Shown: positions 46,067 through 58,619, counted from the stretch's first letter. The stretch is DNA of 64,000 bases from Haberlea rhodopensis (GCA_907163345.1 CAJQUN010000032.1:3634424-3698423); one strand, 5' to 3'. The notes: a model not told the origin generated them from the sequence alone. Program-made: numbers and translations.

Positions 46067-48312
46067 AAAATGATGATGATAATTATTATTAAGCCAAGTT
46101 CTTAGTTTTATGCATTTAGACAGTCATAATTATTAAACTTTTCACTTGCTCTAAGCATATCCAAGACAAACAGGTCAAAGAAACAGAGTAAAAACTATGC
46201 AAAACAAGAATCCAATCATAATTTGTATCATATATATTGTATTAAAATGAGAATTACAGGTAGAACCGAACACTTTTGTCATGTTATTGATTTTCAGAGC
46301 TCAGCAGTTTGGTAGTTTCTAACCTTAGGTTCCGTTTGTGGGAATATATAAATGGTGTTTGTATATATAAATGGTGTTCCGTTATTGATTTTCAGAGCTC
46401 AGCAGTTTTGAATTACTTCTTGTTTTTTAGTTTTTAACCCTATTTCACACGTCAGCAATTTTCCCATTTTTCGACGTCATATCAGCACTTCGACGACATA
46501 TGATTAAAAAACATAACGAGAACAAATTACTGCATTAAGACCCAACTTTGACAAGTTAGAGAACGAAACATGATAACTTATCGGACGAATTCGACAATTT
46601 TCACATGTAAGATATATTGAAATCATAATATATGTATATTATATATTCCCTCATAATATATATCGAAAATCATAATAGCTGGCTTCTTATTTTGTGTATT
46701 TGTAATTCCAATTTGCTTCTATAAAAGATAAACATCAAAATGCACTTGATGTATAATATTAATTTCACTCTCATTTCTTTAAGTCGACTTTTATTTCTTT
46801 AATAATTCTATGTGAGATATCGATTTGATACTTGAGTATCTAAAATAATATTAAAATCATTATTAAATAACTCGGCTTTAATCATGCTTTTATCAGAAAA
46901 AATTAAAATACAAAAATCCAATGAAATAATTTAGTTCTTGATTGAAATTAATTGTCTTGGTCACTACGACTTTTAAAATCATTGTTGTGGTTGATTTTTT
47001 GTTGTGGGGTAAAAATCAATAACATAAAAAATGGTGGACAAAATTTTTTTTAATGAGGTCAAAATATAATTTTAGCTGATTATAATAATTTGGCTCATTA
47101 AAATTTCATAAAATTTATTATTTTATATTATATTAATAAAGTCAATAACAACTAATACCAAACAATTTTAAAAATACAAGATTGTGTTAAAGTCAATAAC
47201 AACTAATACTAAACAATTTTAAAAATACAAGATTGTGTGCTATATAGCATATTATGTAATAACACTTACGTTGGTTTTGTCACGTACGACGTAGAAATGC
47301 ACATGTACATTGAGTGAAGTCCATGAGTTTCGACAATTTTACAAGAGCGAGATGACGACCGAGTATGAAATTGAATTTAGACTTACCTATTCTAAATTAT
47401 CTAAAATAGTTATATTTTTATTTTTTACTATCAAAATCATTATTGTGCTTGCTTGCAGTGCGAATATAGAACTTTTGTTTGGTAGGTAAAAAATAATAAC
47501 TTAAAAAAATTTTAGAAGGGCAAAATACAACATTTGTGTTTGCCTCTGGTTGCTTGAATATAATAATTTGACTCAATAAAATTTTCATAAAATTTATTAC
47601 TTGCATTATATTAATAAAGTCAATAACAACTAATACCAAACAATTTTTAAAATACACAGATTGTGTGTGCTCTAAGCACTATAGCATATTACGTAATAAC
47701 AGTAGTAATGCATGTTACCATATACATGCATAGGACAAAATCTTCTAAAGTACTTTTGTTAAAATTAATTTTAAAGTATTTTTTTTTATTATAAAGTACG
47801 TTTGCTAATATTAAAAAAAAATATTAAGTCAATGGTCAACTTTTTTTGTTTCAGAAATTATGCATTTTCCAATTTCTTATTCAAATTATCTATAATTTAG
47901 TATGTATAACTATATAATAAGAATTAAGAGAAGACTTAAGGAGTATTAAAAATATATAATTATTTTACTATTATTTTATTTAAATTTATTTTTAATTAGT
48001 TATTAGACAATTTTATAACCTACCATAATTCATTGTGATTAAAGACTTAGTTGTTGTTGTATTAGACAATTTTATAATTAATACCTTATGTTAAAAAATT
48101 ATAATTTATCGTGGGCATAAAAATTGATTACATTTAAAACTATTACATAATTTTATGAAAAATATTTTGTTATACATTTATATATCATGTATGTATTCTT
48201 AACGTGCAAAATAGTAGTAGCGTGGAAGAATTTCAAACGATGATTAGATATATTAATATTCAGAAAATAGAAAATAAATATCAACAAGTTGCTTATTCCT
48301 TAGCACAACTTA
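46067..48312 (+). other. RING 3' flank and extended DIR2 upstream region
   Basis: Matches unit 1 to 47567 and then continues into AT-rich DNA that leads to DIR2. The last 150 bp before DIR2 (from about 48240) match the DIR1 promoter closely. No gene is seen. Confidence 0.7.
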
Positions 48313-48314
48313 CC

Positions 48315-48323
48315 TTATATAAA
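48315..48323 (+). promoter_or_regulatory. TATA box of DIR2
   Basis: TTATATAAA lies 83-91 bp before the DIR2 ATG, at the same place as in DIR1. One change (TATATA to TATAAA) makes it closer to consensus. Confidence 0.65.
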
Positions 48324-48405
48324 CACTTCATCCCCAATAATGTATGCATGTACTTACATAAACTTTTAGATATTATCTTTTATAAACATAGCCAAAAGCA
48401 GAGTG

Positions 48406-49068
48406 ATGGCAAAGTTCAAGGTAAGTAAAATATTTATGATTTACTCTTTTATTCATGCCATTATGATATTAAGCCAAGGACCACGATCGGTGAATGCATG
48501 GTTTCAAAACATAAAGAACCAACCAACATCGAAAATGACTATCTTTCAATCGGTGAATACATGGTTTCAAAACATAAAGAACCATCCAGCGTCGAAAACA
48601 ACTACCTTTCAGGTGTATGTTCAAGACATTTTAGGTGGTCCTGGACAAACAGTTTACGAAATAGCCAGGTCTAACATCACTTCAACTTCATCGACATCAT
48701 TCGGGCAACTATTCATGTCCGATGACTTACTAACCGCAGGACCTGATCCAAGTTCCCAAGCACTTGGCCGTGGGCAAGGGTTGGTAGGTTTCGCCGACCT
48801 GAATGAATTTGCATTATACTTGAGTGTTAACTTTTTCTTCACAGAGGGTCCCTATAAAGACAGTACGATCTCGGTTTTTGGACGAAATCCAATATTGAAT
48901 GCTACTCGAGAATTATCTATTATTGGGGGTACTGGGGTTTTTCGGTTGGCACGAGGCATTGCAGTAGCTAGCACTTATATGGATTACAATGCAACTGGTT
49001 ATGGAATTCTCGAATATAATTTTTATGTTGTTCTTGATCATTGCGGAAATGATTATAGTGTTGGTTGA
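48406..49068 (+). CDS. Dirigent family protein (DIR2)
   Basis: An intact, intronless 220-codon gene, start ATG 48406 (MAKFKVSKIFMIYSF). It has a secretion signal at residues 1-24, the same duplicated 21-residue motif at 29-49 and 50-70, and the full dirigent barrel with DDLLTAGPDPSSQALGRGQ, NFFFTEGPYKDSTIS and GGTGVFRLARG. It differs from DIR1 at fewer than 20 residues, for example YKD for YKG, ILN for ISK and DHCGNDYSVG for DQYGNDYSVV at the C terminus. As a secreted dirigent it would direct stereoselective phenoxy-radical coupling at the cell wall; the substrate is unknown. The pair arose by local duplication; the 16-kb between them is filled with retroelements. Confidence 0.93.
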   Translation: MAKFKVSKIFMIYSFIHAIMILSQGPRSVNAWFQNIKNQPTSKMTIFQSVNTWFQNIKNHPASKTTTFQVYVQDILGGPGQTVYEIARSNITSTSSTSFGQLFMSDDLLTAGPDPSSQALGRGQGLVGFADLNEFALYLSVNFFFTEGPYKDSTISVFGRNPILNATRELSIIGGTGVFRLARGIAVASTYMDYNATGYGILEYNFYVVLDHCGNDYSVG

Positions 49069-50060
49069 TATTTGCTTTGATATATGTAAGATGAAATGTT
49101 AAATAAACTCCTAAATAATGTACTTGGGTTTTACTATTTGAGAAGGGAAATTATATCATGAAGTTATTTATAAGTCTCATAATATTGTTGATTATGCTCC
49201 TTTACATTTTTTTTAAAATATCGTCTAACAATTTATTAAATAAATAGAAGATAAATATGCATTTTAACTTTGGCATATCTATTCATAAATTGATCACCCA
49301 CTAAAATTTTCTTATAAATTATTATTATTTATTATATCAATTAAGCGACAGGGGAAAAACCTCTTACAATACAAGGTAATGTTACATACATTAGGCCTAA
49401 AATCTCCCAATATCTTCTCGGACCCTGCGCATTGCGGAAGTTTCGTACAATAAATTTCATTTTTATGTCAATTAAATGATAACAACGACTAATACCAAAC
49501 AATTTTTAATATATACACATTAAGTGTGCTATTTAATCTTACCTACGGGAAAAAACATCACAAATTTGGTTTCAGCATACTGCGACCTGCCCCCTGCAAT
49601 CGTTGCATGCTTATACAATCTTTTATTTTTATACAATATCTTTTTTATTACAATGAATATTTATAAAAATTACTTTATTTTAAATAATTTTTTGTATTTT
49701 ATTTATTCGAATTATAAAATATAATAGTTTTTTTTGGTTTTTTATTTATTTAAATTGTTTATATTTTAAAATTATCAGGCAATTGTATTTTTAATTTTAA
49801 ATTGATATATTTTCTTTTGGAATATAAAAAATTGACATAATATAAAATGAGTGATAATATTTCAATTATGAAAAATGATTCACCAAAGAAGTCTCTTGGA
49901 TTATAATAAGTATAGATATTTATAACCGAAAATGAATATTTGCCAAACAAGATTAAATCTCTAAATCTTTGCCATTTTATCCCTTCTTTTCATTGTTTCA
50001 AGATTTATTGCAACAATTCGATGCATATATAATATAATAATAATTATTATTTTTTCTTCA
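49069..50060. other. Intergenic between DIR2 and the BOI-like gene
   Basis: The first ~80 bp match the DIR1 3' flank. The rest is AT-rich with no recognised gene or repeat. Confidence 0.6.
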
Positions 50061-50066
50061 GAATCG

Positions 50067-51403
50067 GTGGTTCGAAACGCCAGGCATTCAAATCTGAATC
50101 ACGCCATGTTTTCCAGAGTGATTTTCATGAAAGAATGCGACTGTTGGATGGAGCAACGGTGCGGCTGCAGCGTCGTTTCATACCCTTTATCAGCCTTCCA
50201 TCGCCCTTCCCCCGCCGCCACCGCATGTTCTGTTCTTCAACAGGTTTTTTATTTCCTCTAGGATTTCTTGTTTTGTCTTCTTCGATGAATCATTGTTTGA
50301 TTTTGATGATTTATTGGAATTTGATTTTGTTTCTGCGTATGTAGAAACGGGAAAGGCCTGCATTTTCTTGGAGTGAATTTGATAATAAAAATCTGCAATG
50401 ATCAACAACAATGGAGGTTTTCTATCTTTCCTATCTTATACTTATTTCTTTCTTTTTTCTAGGGTGACGATATTGATTTCGATTTTCGATATTATGTTCG
50501 TGAACTTTGTCGTGCAGAGGCGAAGGATTCCCGCAAGAGGAAGATGAAAGGAGTTGCAGTAGAATCAGCAGAACCAGCCCATCAAATAAACTTCTTCAAT
50601 CTTCAAGGCCAAAAGTTTACGAATCAAAATCCCTTCGCAAATGCTCCACCTTTCGTTAATGGCGGCAACTCTCGTGTTCAACAGATTCTAAATGCAGCCG
50701 CACCATTCAAATCCTTCACATCCATGTTAGCCTTCGCGGTCGAGGATGGTGGCACCTCTGGTTCGACAGAGTTCGAACACCAGAGCAAAGAACTAGATCA
50801 AATCATTGCATCCCATGTATGGAATGATTTTCTTGATCTTGCTTCGCAGTCAGATTTATCGAGTTTGTAAAGAGTATTTTTGTTGTGTTGTAGGGTGAAA
50901 ATCTGAGGCGAGAAATAGCGGTTATGATGGAGAAGAACCAACACTCAATCCATTATGCAGTTGAGGAAAGAACAGCCAAGAAACTTAAAGAGATGGAATT
51001 CGACATACGTACAAAGTTGAGGGAAAATGTGGAGTTGGAGAAGAAAGCCGAGCATTACAAGGCCGAGGCACAAAGGCTGCACAGAAGAGTGATGTACTTG
51101 GAGCAAATGGCGATGTCTCTGAAAGAGGGCTTGGCGAGTGCCACATCAGCTCGTCGATTTGGGGAGAATGCGCAGGAAGATGCCGAGTCATCGTTTGTGG
51201 ATACCGAACGGGTAGGGCTTGTTAGGCTCGACTGCTTGGTCTGTGAGAAGAAGATAGCGACGGTGATGATGTGGCCATGTCGCCATGTTTGCCTCTGCTC
51301 GGAATGCGATGCTGTCACCAAGTCTTGCCCTTTTTGCCTCTCAATTAAAACTTCAAGTGTAAAAGTTCATCTCCCTCTAGAGCAGGAAGGATTCAATCAC
51401 TAG
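50067..51403 (+). CDS. BOI-like E3 ubiquitin ligase gene, doubtful 5' end
   Basis: The 3' part is sound. An exon ending at 50816 (...SKELDQIIASH) joins, across a GT-AG intron at 50817-50893, the last exon 50894-51403 (GENLRREIAVMMEKNQ), in phase 0. The protein has the BOI layout: a helix LDQIIASH, a charged coiled coil, and a C-terminal C3HC4 RING (CLVCEKKIATVMMWPCRHVC, then CSEC and CPFC). BOI-family ligases regulate cell death, stress and gibberellin responses. The 5' part is troubled. The expected start codon is GTG at 50067 (then VRNARHSNLNHAMF), the frame seems to shift after FSR, and exon 2 (50352-50416) has TGA at 50398. An ATG at 50411 could serve only if a 46-nt intron is spliced. 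It may be a pseudogene, a short form, or carry sequence errors. Confidence 0.65.
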
Positions 51404-51732
51404 AAAATGATGATGATAATTATTATTAAGCCAAGTTCTTAGTTTTATGCATTTAGACAGTCATATCCAAGACAAATAGCTCAAAGAAACAGAGTAAAAA
51501 CTATGCAAAACAAGAATCCAATCATAATTTGTATCATATATATTGTATTAAAATGAGAATTACAGGTAGAACCGAACACTTTGCCATGTTATTGATATAA
51601 CTATAACACAGAAAAATTGCTACTTCATACAAAAAACCTTTTTTTGAGAAGAAGAAACATTGTATTGAACTAATTTTGCACCATCTAAGAGCAGAAAGAG
51701 TCGTCACCATGACTCCATGAGCAATATCGTAG

Positions 51733-53051
51733 TTAAGCCCAAACTCTCTTTCGAGGAATAAGATCCGACGTTTTTACGTCATCTATTTTAGCAGCAACAA
51801 TGAAATCATTAATGCTCAGACCTCCTGCAAGTTACAGGAATATCCATCAAAACCAGGTCCAATTTTACATGTAACAAAGTCGAATATTGAACCATATGAT
51901 CGATCTATTTTTTTTATTGTTTCAAGCTCATACCAATAGAGGAAGTCCACAGTTCGGCTCTAACTTGATTAGGCTCCTCTATACGAAGAGTAGGAACGAG
52001 CCCTGTCGATTCTACAGCACGGTTAATCCTGCCAATGAGTTCTTCTGCGCAGTTTGTGTCTCTCACTTTCCACATACATTGTAGCTTTAGATACCCTTCT
52101 TCATGCACAAGTCTCCAACCAACAACCTACATGAGAAAATTTTAGGAGATGTTAAATGTGGGATTCCACTTTTTATCGGATGCGATGCATCAATCGCATC
52201 CTTTGAATCCATTTGGGAAGAGTATCTGAGTTATAGGCCTTTGTTTCGTTGTAATTGTGGGCTATGTCTGTGTGTTCTTGTCAAATTATAGAAGCCTTGT
52301 CCGTTCTCCAACAATCTGACAGTTTTTTTAAAGTTTTTAGTTGGGTTGCACGACTCTTATGCTGCAATCCGTAGTCAAAATCTTCTTTTCTCCCCCTAAA
52401 CTTTTCTCACTCCATGTTCCTTTAAATTTTAAAGGTCATGTTCATTCTTCTCAGGTAATTATAATTTATCTTTGCCAGTCCAGGAAATTTCTAACTGATG
52501 TAATGTACTTCTATGTTCGTCCTAATAATTTAGCCGATGTTTGTTTATATTTTTGAAAAATATTCACAAACATAACATATTTAAATTATTTTATAACTCT
52601 TTTGAAAAATATACTTCAAATTTCATGCGAAATTTATCAAAATAAACAAAACTTTAGCAAAAAAAATGCATTAAAACTAGAATCTTAAATCATATGTATA
52701 AGGGCTAAAAACCTTGAACAACAGCTGCTTGGCCTCATATTCTGACAAGGGCTGCTGAATTTGAGAAAGTGGAACACAGTCTTGCTGAGCGAGAGACAGA
52801 GCCGAAGCATTTGGAATCAAAATCTTGTGTTCTGTGCTGGCAAATCCCAGCACTTTTTCCCCAAATTTGCTCTCTATTTCTTGTGGAAACGGGTCCCTCG
52901 CTCCAAAATCGCCCATTAAGTCTGTTCCCGCTGCTTGGATTTTCAATGAATGTCGGGTGCTGATGAAATGGAGAAAGTTTTGGGAGTTCTGTTGTGGGTT
53001 TTTGTAAAGATGAAGAAGGGGAGACGAGATTAAGCGATTTGTGGAAGCCAT
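51733..53051 (-). CDS. RAF2: RAF2-like plastid pterin-dehydratase-fold protein
   Basis: Three exons: 53051-52713, 52126-51934 and 51824-51733, with GT-AG introns in phases 0 and 1. Together they encode 207 residues and a TAA stop. Residues 1-40 (MASTNRLISSPLLHLYKNPQ...) look like a chloroplast transit peptide. The conserved block MGDFGARDPFPQEIESKFGE, KVLG..TEHKILIPNASAL follows. The dehydratase-like fold comes last: VVGWRLVHEEGYLKLQCMWK, EEPNQVRAELWTSSIGGLSI, NDFIVAAKID and the end LIPRKRVWA. This matches the Arabidopsis At5g51110 family, described as Rubisco accumulation factor 2 and as SDIR1-interacting SDIRIP1. The pterin-dehydratase catalytic role is doubtful. The gene is convergent with the BOI-like gene and looks intact. 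Confidence 0.92.
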
Positions 53052-54236
53052 GGGAGAAAGAGTGAGGTTCATAGTTGTGGGATGCGAGAGGTTTCTAATC
53101 GTGTTAATTGTTATCCAATGGTTAACGATCGGGTTCTGAGTACTTTTTTCCAATAGTCTTCGATAGTTGTTTAGTCTCTTTGCCAATTAGTCGATTTGGT
53201 TTTGCTTGTTATTTCGGTCTTATCCACCTGCACATACCATCACTCTTTTCTTTTTGTTGTCTAGTGTACTTGGTAGAATTATCTAAATGCAGATACTATT
53301 TTGCTTTTTTGGTGGTGGTTCTTTGGATTCTGCTTCACTGTCGAGGTTTCATTTGGCTATGACTTCTGAACCTTTAGGTTTCGTGCGCCATCCAGTAAGG
53401 GTATTTGGACGCTGGCTTATCAATATGAGGTTTGGATACGAGAGCTTTTGCGTTTATGGTCTTTATCAATTTTTGTCTCTTGCCTATCTTCATTTGTTCC
53501 TTCAACTATAGAAGACAGCCCCCTTGTCCGACCTTATTCTAGGCTCTATGTAAGGAGACTTTGAATGGTTCTGATCGTCTATGCAATCTACGGGTCAAGC
53601 GTGTCTATTTTTGCTGTGAACATATTTCCTTAGTCTTCGGCCATTGTAGGCTAGTGTATTTGTTGCTATTTTGTTAGTTTTGTCATATCTGTGACCGCGG
53701 CTGGTTATCTTGTTATACTTGTTCTTCCTCTTACATAATTTAAGTTTCATGCTCAAAAAAATAATTATAATATAAACTATTACTCTTCTTTTAAAAAATA
53801 ATAATAGAAAAACTATTACCCAAGCTGGGTAGATTCTACGCTTTGAAGGTTATGCGTCCACTTTAGCGGGGTGAACGTGTTGGGGTGAAGGTAGTTACCG
53901 CTCAAAAGTAATTTAATACCTCTAAAAAAATTTAAAAAAAATTGTATTTGACCTCCCTAAAATTATATGTTATTATTTTTTGTCCACTAAAAAAAATTTC
54001 TAGATTCGTCTATGTTGCAACTCAACAGTCAGTTTATTCAATTTCAAGAACGACGGGGAAACATATAATGTGTTCCAAAAAAAAAAAAGAGTACCCGATT
54101 CTATTATACATGGCAAAACAAATTAAAAAGCTAAGGAAATTTAGAAATCCAGTTAACTGAAAATACGAAGAAAATAAGGAGAAAAGTTTTAGGAATCAAT
54201 ACAATTGGTAAAACTTAAGGTTGTCTGAGCATAAAC
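53052..54236. other. Intergenic, possible LINE 3' tail
   Basis: RAF2 upstream DNA up to about 53170, with an inverted CCAAT motif near 53115. From about 53200 to 53760 the sequence is T-rich and ends TTCATGCTCAAAAAAATAA, which resembles the A-tailed 3' end of a truncated LINE. No ORF2 motif is readable. Nothing is recognised from 53770 to 54236. Confidence 0.4.
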
Positions 54237-57200
54237 TCACAGTGAAAATGGTTTTGCGTAGACATCAAATTGTACATTAGCACTAAGCTGAGGTTCCTGC
54301 AAACACACACAAAAATTAAAATTAAAAAAAAAATCCCATGTATAATTGTAATAAAATAGACTTTGACAAGTTCAAGTTACTTGAAACTACTCGATTCGAA
54401 TTTGAGCTTAAAAATCTCAAATTCCTTGGACTCAACCACAAGCATAAGATTACATACCTGTGTGAGTCCGATGCTAGGAGCGGTCGCACCAGTTAAAAGC
54501 ATCGAAAGTAGACTCGTCGCTGAACCTCCTCCCATATCACTGTCGGTTTTTCGTATAGTAGATCTCATGGCTGTCAAAATACTCCCGTACGTAGTACCTT
54601 GTCCTCGTTCTATTGCTTGGATGAAAGCAAATGTCATTACACCCGTCGAAGTCACCTTTGATAGGATCTAGATATTGTTCCACGTTTGTGTCAATCTTAA
54701 GATGTAATAATTCAAAAAACAATCGCATCGAAACATAGCAAGTACTGGGAACCTATTTTTGTTTCATCAGAGGAAAATATATTTTGCTAAAAGATATAGC
54801 TAGTTATGGGAACTTACGGCTGTATCCGCGGAGGTCTGATGATCATCACAACCGCTAAATGAAATGGCTTCACCTCCGCTGGTGCCTTTCCACGTCCCGC
54901 TTCGTGGGCGATGGTCCTCCCACGTGTTACGCCCGCTCCTGCAAAAATTGCGAATTTATTATAGCATGATCTAAGGGTGAGGGTCAGCCATCAAACTCAA
55001 TTTTGATCCAACAGGGTGCGTCAGAGTTACTAAGTGTCAATCTTAAATCACCAACCTGTCCATTCTACAAAGATAGGGCAAATCCAGCACCGTCCCGCTA
55101 TGGCACGAATCTATGATCGCGTGAAGCTTGACTCCCGGAGGAAGTGGCCTGACTAATGTTGCATTAACTTCATTGTCTACAATTGATCCCTGGATCTCGA
55201 AATCCAAGGGGCAGAGCGTTTCATCGAATCCGTCGAGTTCGTCTCCAATGTAGTTCCTCTGCTGGCCACCATGTCCAGAGTAATGAAACACAAGTGAATC
55301 CCCTGGTTGACAGCCTTGGACCAGCCAAAACATCGCCATCCTAATGTTGTGTTTTGTTGGGATTCTGGTTGGATCAGTTTCCTCTTCTGAAATATGAAAA
55401 TGAGATAAGATTCAGCCATTCACATGTAAAAACATGTAATGCATTTTACTAGGGGAATTCATTGTCCCATATTGTTGATGAGATTTTTTGGCGCCCCAAA
55501 AGCTTAGGACGGATATCTTAGGGGCCATCTATGAAGTACCTGAGTCATGTGAAACATGTATTTTAGGGTTTTTGGCAACGAAACACCAGTCGTTTTTCAA
55601 ATAGGCAGTTTACACTCATTTGGTTTGAAAATATGCAGTTTGCCTCAACTGGTTTTCAAAATGGGCAGTATACACCTATGTTTTGAAAATATGCATTTTA
55701 CGTCATGTGGTTTGTGAATGTCCATGTAAAAGGTTTGTTTGCTATGTTTTGCAAACCACATGAGGTATGAGGTAAGATGCATATTTTGAAAACCATAGCG
55801 GCTAAACTACTTATTTTCAAACCACATGAGTGTAACTGTGTATTTACAAATCATAAGATAAAATACCGATGAATGATACCACATGTGCTAAATTGCCACT
55901 GACAATGTTTTAAAATAATAAGAATGCTTGTGTCCGTGATCCCCATGTTCGGCTGGGGGAGAACCTCCTGTTTAGCCTGGGCAATCCTTTGCGGACCTGT
56001 CTGTATATATGTTTCCATCTACTTACCACTCATATTAACAGGCGTTGGTGGGTGCCAACATGGCAGGACGATAAAAAGTATCTGACGTTTGTGCCTAATT
56101 TATCTACAAATCAACCTCTTAATTCCCATTTTGAAATTTGAGAGTTGCCCCCCTATTTTAAAATAATGCTTCATCTTGTTCTCCACGGGACATCGAGTTT
56201 ACTGTAGAATCAATGCATACCAACTTAATATAATAGGAGAAATATATTAAAACGTCATTGTAGAGTGGGTTTATTCCTAATTCAGTCGCTAAAGTTTTCG
56301 GTAAACCATTTAGTCCCTAAAATTTTAAAAAGTTTATCAATTCAGTCCCCCGACGTTAAGTCGGCTGTAAGAAACAAACGGAGAGATACTGAATATGGAA
56401 TATTTTTAAAACATTAGGAACCAAATTTTGAAGAAACCAGACATGTTTTAGTCCCTAAAGTTTTAAAAATATTCTCGAATTAGTCCATCTCTGCTTGCTT
56501 CTCAGGTCGACTTAACGTCTGTGACTGAACTGAGAAGTTTTTTAAAATTTTATTGACTAAACCGGGTAGTTGAAAATTTAGAGACTGAATCGGGAATGAA
56601 CCCAAACTATAGAGGCGTTTTAATATAGTATCTCAACTTAATATTATATTCCAATCCTTGTGTCGAATCATAAAGAAACACTCATGAAAATTACCAATTA
56701 CAAAAAGTCTTTCTTTTTTTCTTCTTCTTGAGGTATTGGTTAATTGTCAATGCTAGCTTTTTATCGAAGTGGGGAAAAATAGAATATTCTCCTTTTATTT
56801 AGTACCATTGACCAATGAATGAAAACAACACGTTAGAAAACACATGCTTCCCATTTCTCACCAATAGCGTAACATTTAATTGACAAGTCCTGCAGCAAAA
56901 TGGGTTGACCACCACCGCGCAAGGAACTCTAAGTACACTCTCATAAAAATAAAAATAAATTAATTATTCTAAAAAAAAAAATCCCACTCATATTTTTGTA
57001 ATATAATCCAATGGATCAAAGAATCTTGAATATTTCTACGCATGATTAACATGTTACATAATATAGGCTGAAAATTTAAAATATAATATTAAAAATGCAA
57101 GTGGTTCTAACTAAAAACCAATTCATAATGAGTGGAGTAACTCATGTATCTTATAAAGAACTAGCATAGCTTATAAATTCTCAAAGTGAGACAACTCACA

Positions 57201-58544
57201 ATACGCTCACTCACGTGTGACATTATGTAAGTTGAATATGTTGATTGATTACGAGTGTGACAGTGGGCATGCGGGCAGAATACATGCCTCTAATACCATG
57301 TTAAAAACACATGGCTTTCCAACTCAAAACCAACTGATATTAAGTGGATTAACACATGTATCTTATAAAAAAACTAATATAATTAATAAATTCTCAATGT
57401 TTGACAAATCTCAACGTCAACTATTTTCAGTAGCAGCCAACACCCCAACAATTCTGGCCCTAACCAAAACTCGAAAAATTCAAGGTGGTAAAATCATGCT
57501 TTTGGTACTCTCAAAAAAAAAAAACATGCTTTTGGTCACATTAAATATATAAAAATATCTAAATTTATTTAAAAATTTAAAATAGTAAGGTATTAGGTTG
57601 TAAGTGAGCCGAGGTCATCTAACGATATTATTAATATTTTCAAAAAACATAAAAACAATCTCCCAAGCTCAAGTATTGGTTTCTAGATCCCACAAAAATT
57701 GCACTTGAACTCGACCAGTAACAAAGCCAGGAAAAAAAATAAAATATGTGGGGCGAATTTTTTTTTTAATTAACCTTTTTTTTTTGGGGATGCGGTCCCC
57801 TTGAACACTCCTAACTTCGTCCCTCATACTACTATTTTTGTCTCGAACTGAGCTCGTGTAAAGTATTAGTCGAACTCAAACTCGAGCTCGATTAGAATGT
57901 TAATAATTTCTCAATTTAGTTATTTTTCCAACTATCATTTTTCAGATGGCAAAGTGGACTTAAACAAATAGTAGGATGCTTGAACTTTGCTTATTCAAAA
58001 GTTGACTTCCAAAAAGTCAACCTTCACTAAGAAATCTCAATCAACGTATTGCAAACTGATTCCCACGTTGATTCAGATTAAGATCAAGATAGAACACTAC
58101 GAATTTCTTTAAAAAAACCAGAATAAAAAAAACAGAAAAAGAAAACATATTACCTGTAAGCATGATGATGGAGGATTCATGGAACATGAACTTGGAAACC
58201 AACAAATGTTTCATGCATTTGGCGTCATTAACGCATCCCTTAAGCTCATTCTTAGAATTCTTGTAAGAGACTCCGATGATCACCGCCTTCTTCCTGCCAT
58301 GAACCGCCGGAGGTGGGCCAGGTGGAGCGTGATTGTACGGCGACGGTGGGGGTGGTTGTGGAGGGTAGTAGTAGTTGTTGTAGCCGTTGACAGAGGGGGT
58401 GTTTTGCAGATAGGGTTGCGGCGGAGCAGGTGGGGCTCCGGCGATTAGGGTGACGGCATGGCAGAGGGAGCATCGGATGGAGGTGGCGCCCTGCGGCAGC
58501 TGGAGCGGGGTTCGGCAGTTGGAGCAGTTCACTAGCATCAACAT
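54237..58544 (-). CDS. Type I metacaspase, AMC1-like
   Basis: Five exons: 58544-58154, 55386-55056, 54938-54818, 54667-54458 and 54296-54237. All have GT-AG introns and compatible phases; they give 370 residues. Residues 5-35 form the LSD1-type zinc finger (C7, C10, C25, C28 in VNCSNCRTPLQLPQG...RCSLC). Residues 36-80 are Pro/Tyr-rich. The p20 caspase fold follows, with catalytic H169 (FHYSGHGG) and C225 (IDSCHSG), and then the p10-like part (SGGEAISFSGCDDHQTSADT, ERGQGTTYGSIL). This is a Ca-dependent Arg/Lys-specific protease, not Asp-specific. Arabidopsis AMC1 promotes hypersensitive cell death and binds LSD1. The first two residues may be dispensable (second ATG at 58538). Intron 1 is 2.77 kb and holds two foldback repeats. 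It appears intact. Confidence 0.94.
55590..55860. repeat. Foldback repeat in metacaspase intron 1
   Basis: The left part (TTTACACTCATTTGGTTTGA and following) is the imperfect reverse complement of the right part (TCAAACCACATGAGTGTAAC). Both arms also contain internal copies of a 'tggtttgaaaatatgcag' unit. The whole would fold into a long hairpin in the pre-mRNA. It is probably a MITE or foldback element. Confidence 0.65.
56243..56627. repeat. MITE-like inverted-repeat element in metacaspase intron 1
   Basis: The ends TATATTAAAACG...GGTTTATTCC and GGAATGAACCC...CGTTTTAATATA are inverted copies over about 50 bp (GATTCAGTC/GACTGAATC lie inside). There is no coding capacity. Length about 385 bp. 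A TA duplication may flank it. Family not identified. Confidence 0.65.
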
Positions 58545-58592
58545 TTTTATTGGTTGATGGAGAAATGGAGTGAAATTACACGGAAATTGAAA

Positions 58593-58603
58593 AATTATAT
58601 ATA
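58593..58603 (-). promoter_or_regulatory. TATA box of the metacaspase gene
   Basis: On the minus strand TATATATAA lies about 50-60 bp before the ATG at 58544. It is the only good TATA element close to the gene. Confidence 0.5.
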
Positions 58604-58619
58604 CGCGTGAAAGAGAATA

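Larger units (their letters stand above)
42481..47567 (+). repeat. 5-kb tandem duplication, unit 2
   Basis: Direct copy of 37500-42480. Its right end runs without a break into the natural DIR2 upstream DNA (TTGACTCAATAAA), so unit 2 is the ancestral position and unit 1 the extra copy to its left, or the reverse by unequal exchange. It keeps the full RNase H DSTTEAEYIAAK segment that unit 1 lost. Confidence 0.95.

Noticed and set aside
53287..53511. Plus-strand open frame with hydrophobic sequence
   Set aside because: Short, T-rich and next to a probable LINE tail; no family resemblance and no splice context.
54363..54728. Open frames on both strands over the fourth metacaspase exon
   Set aside because: Only the frame with ERGQGTTYGSIL and proper splice sites fits the protein; the others are shadows or extend into introns.
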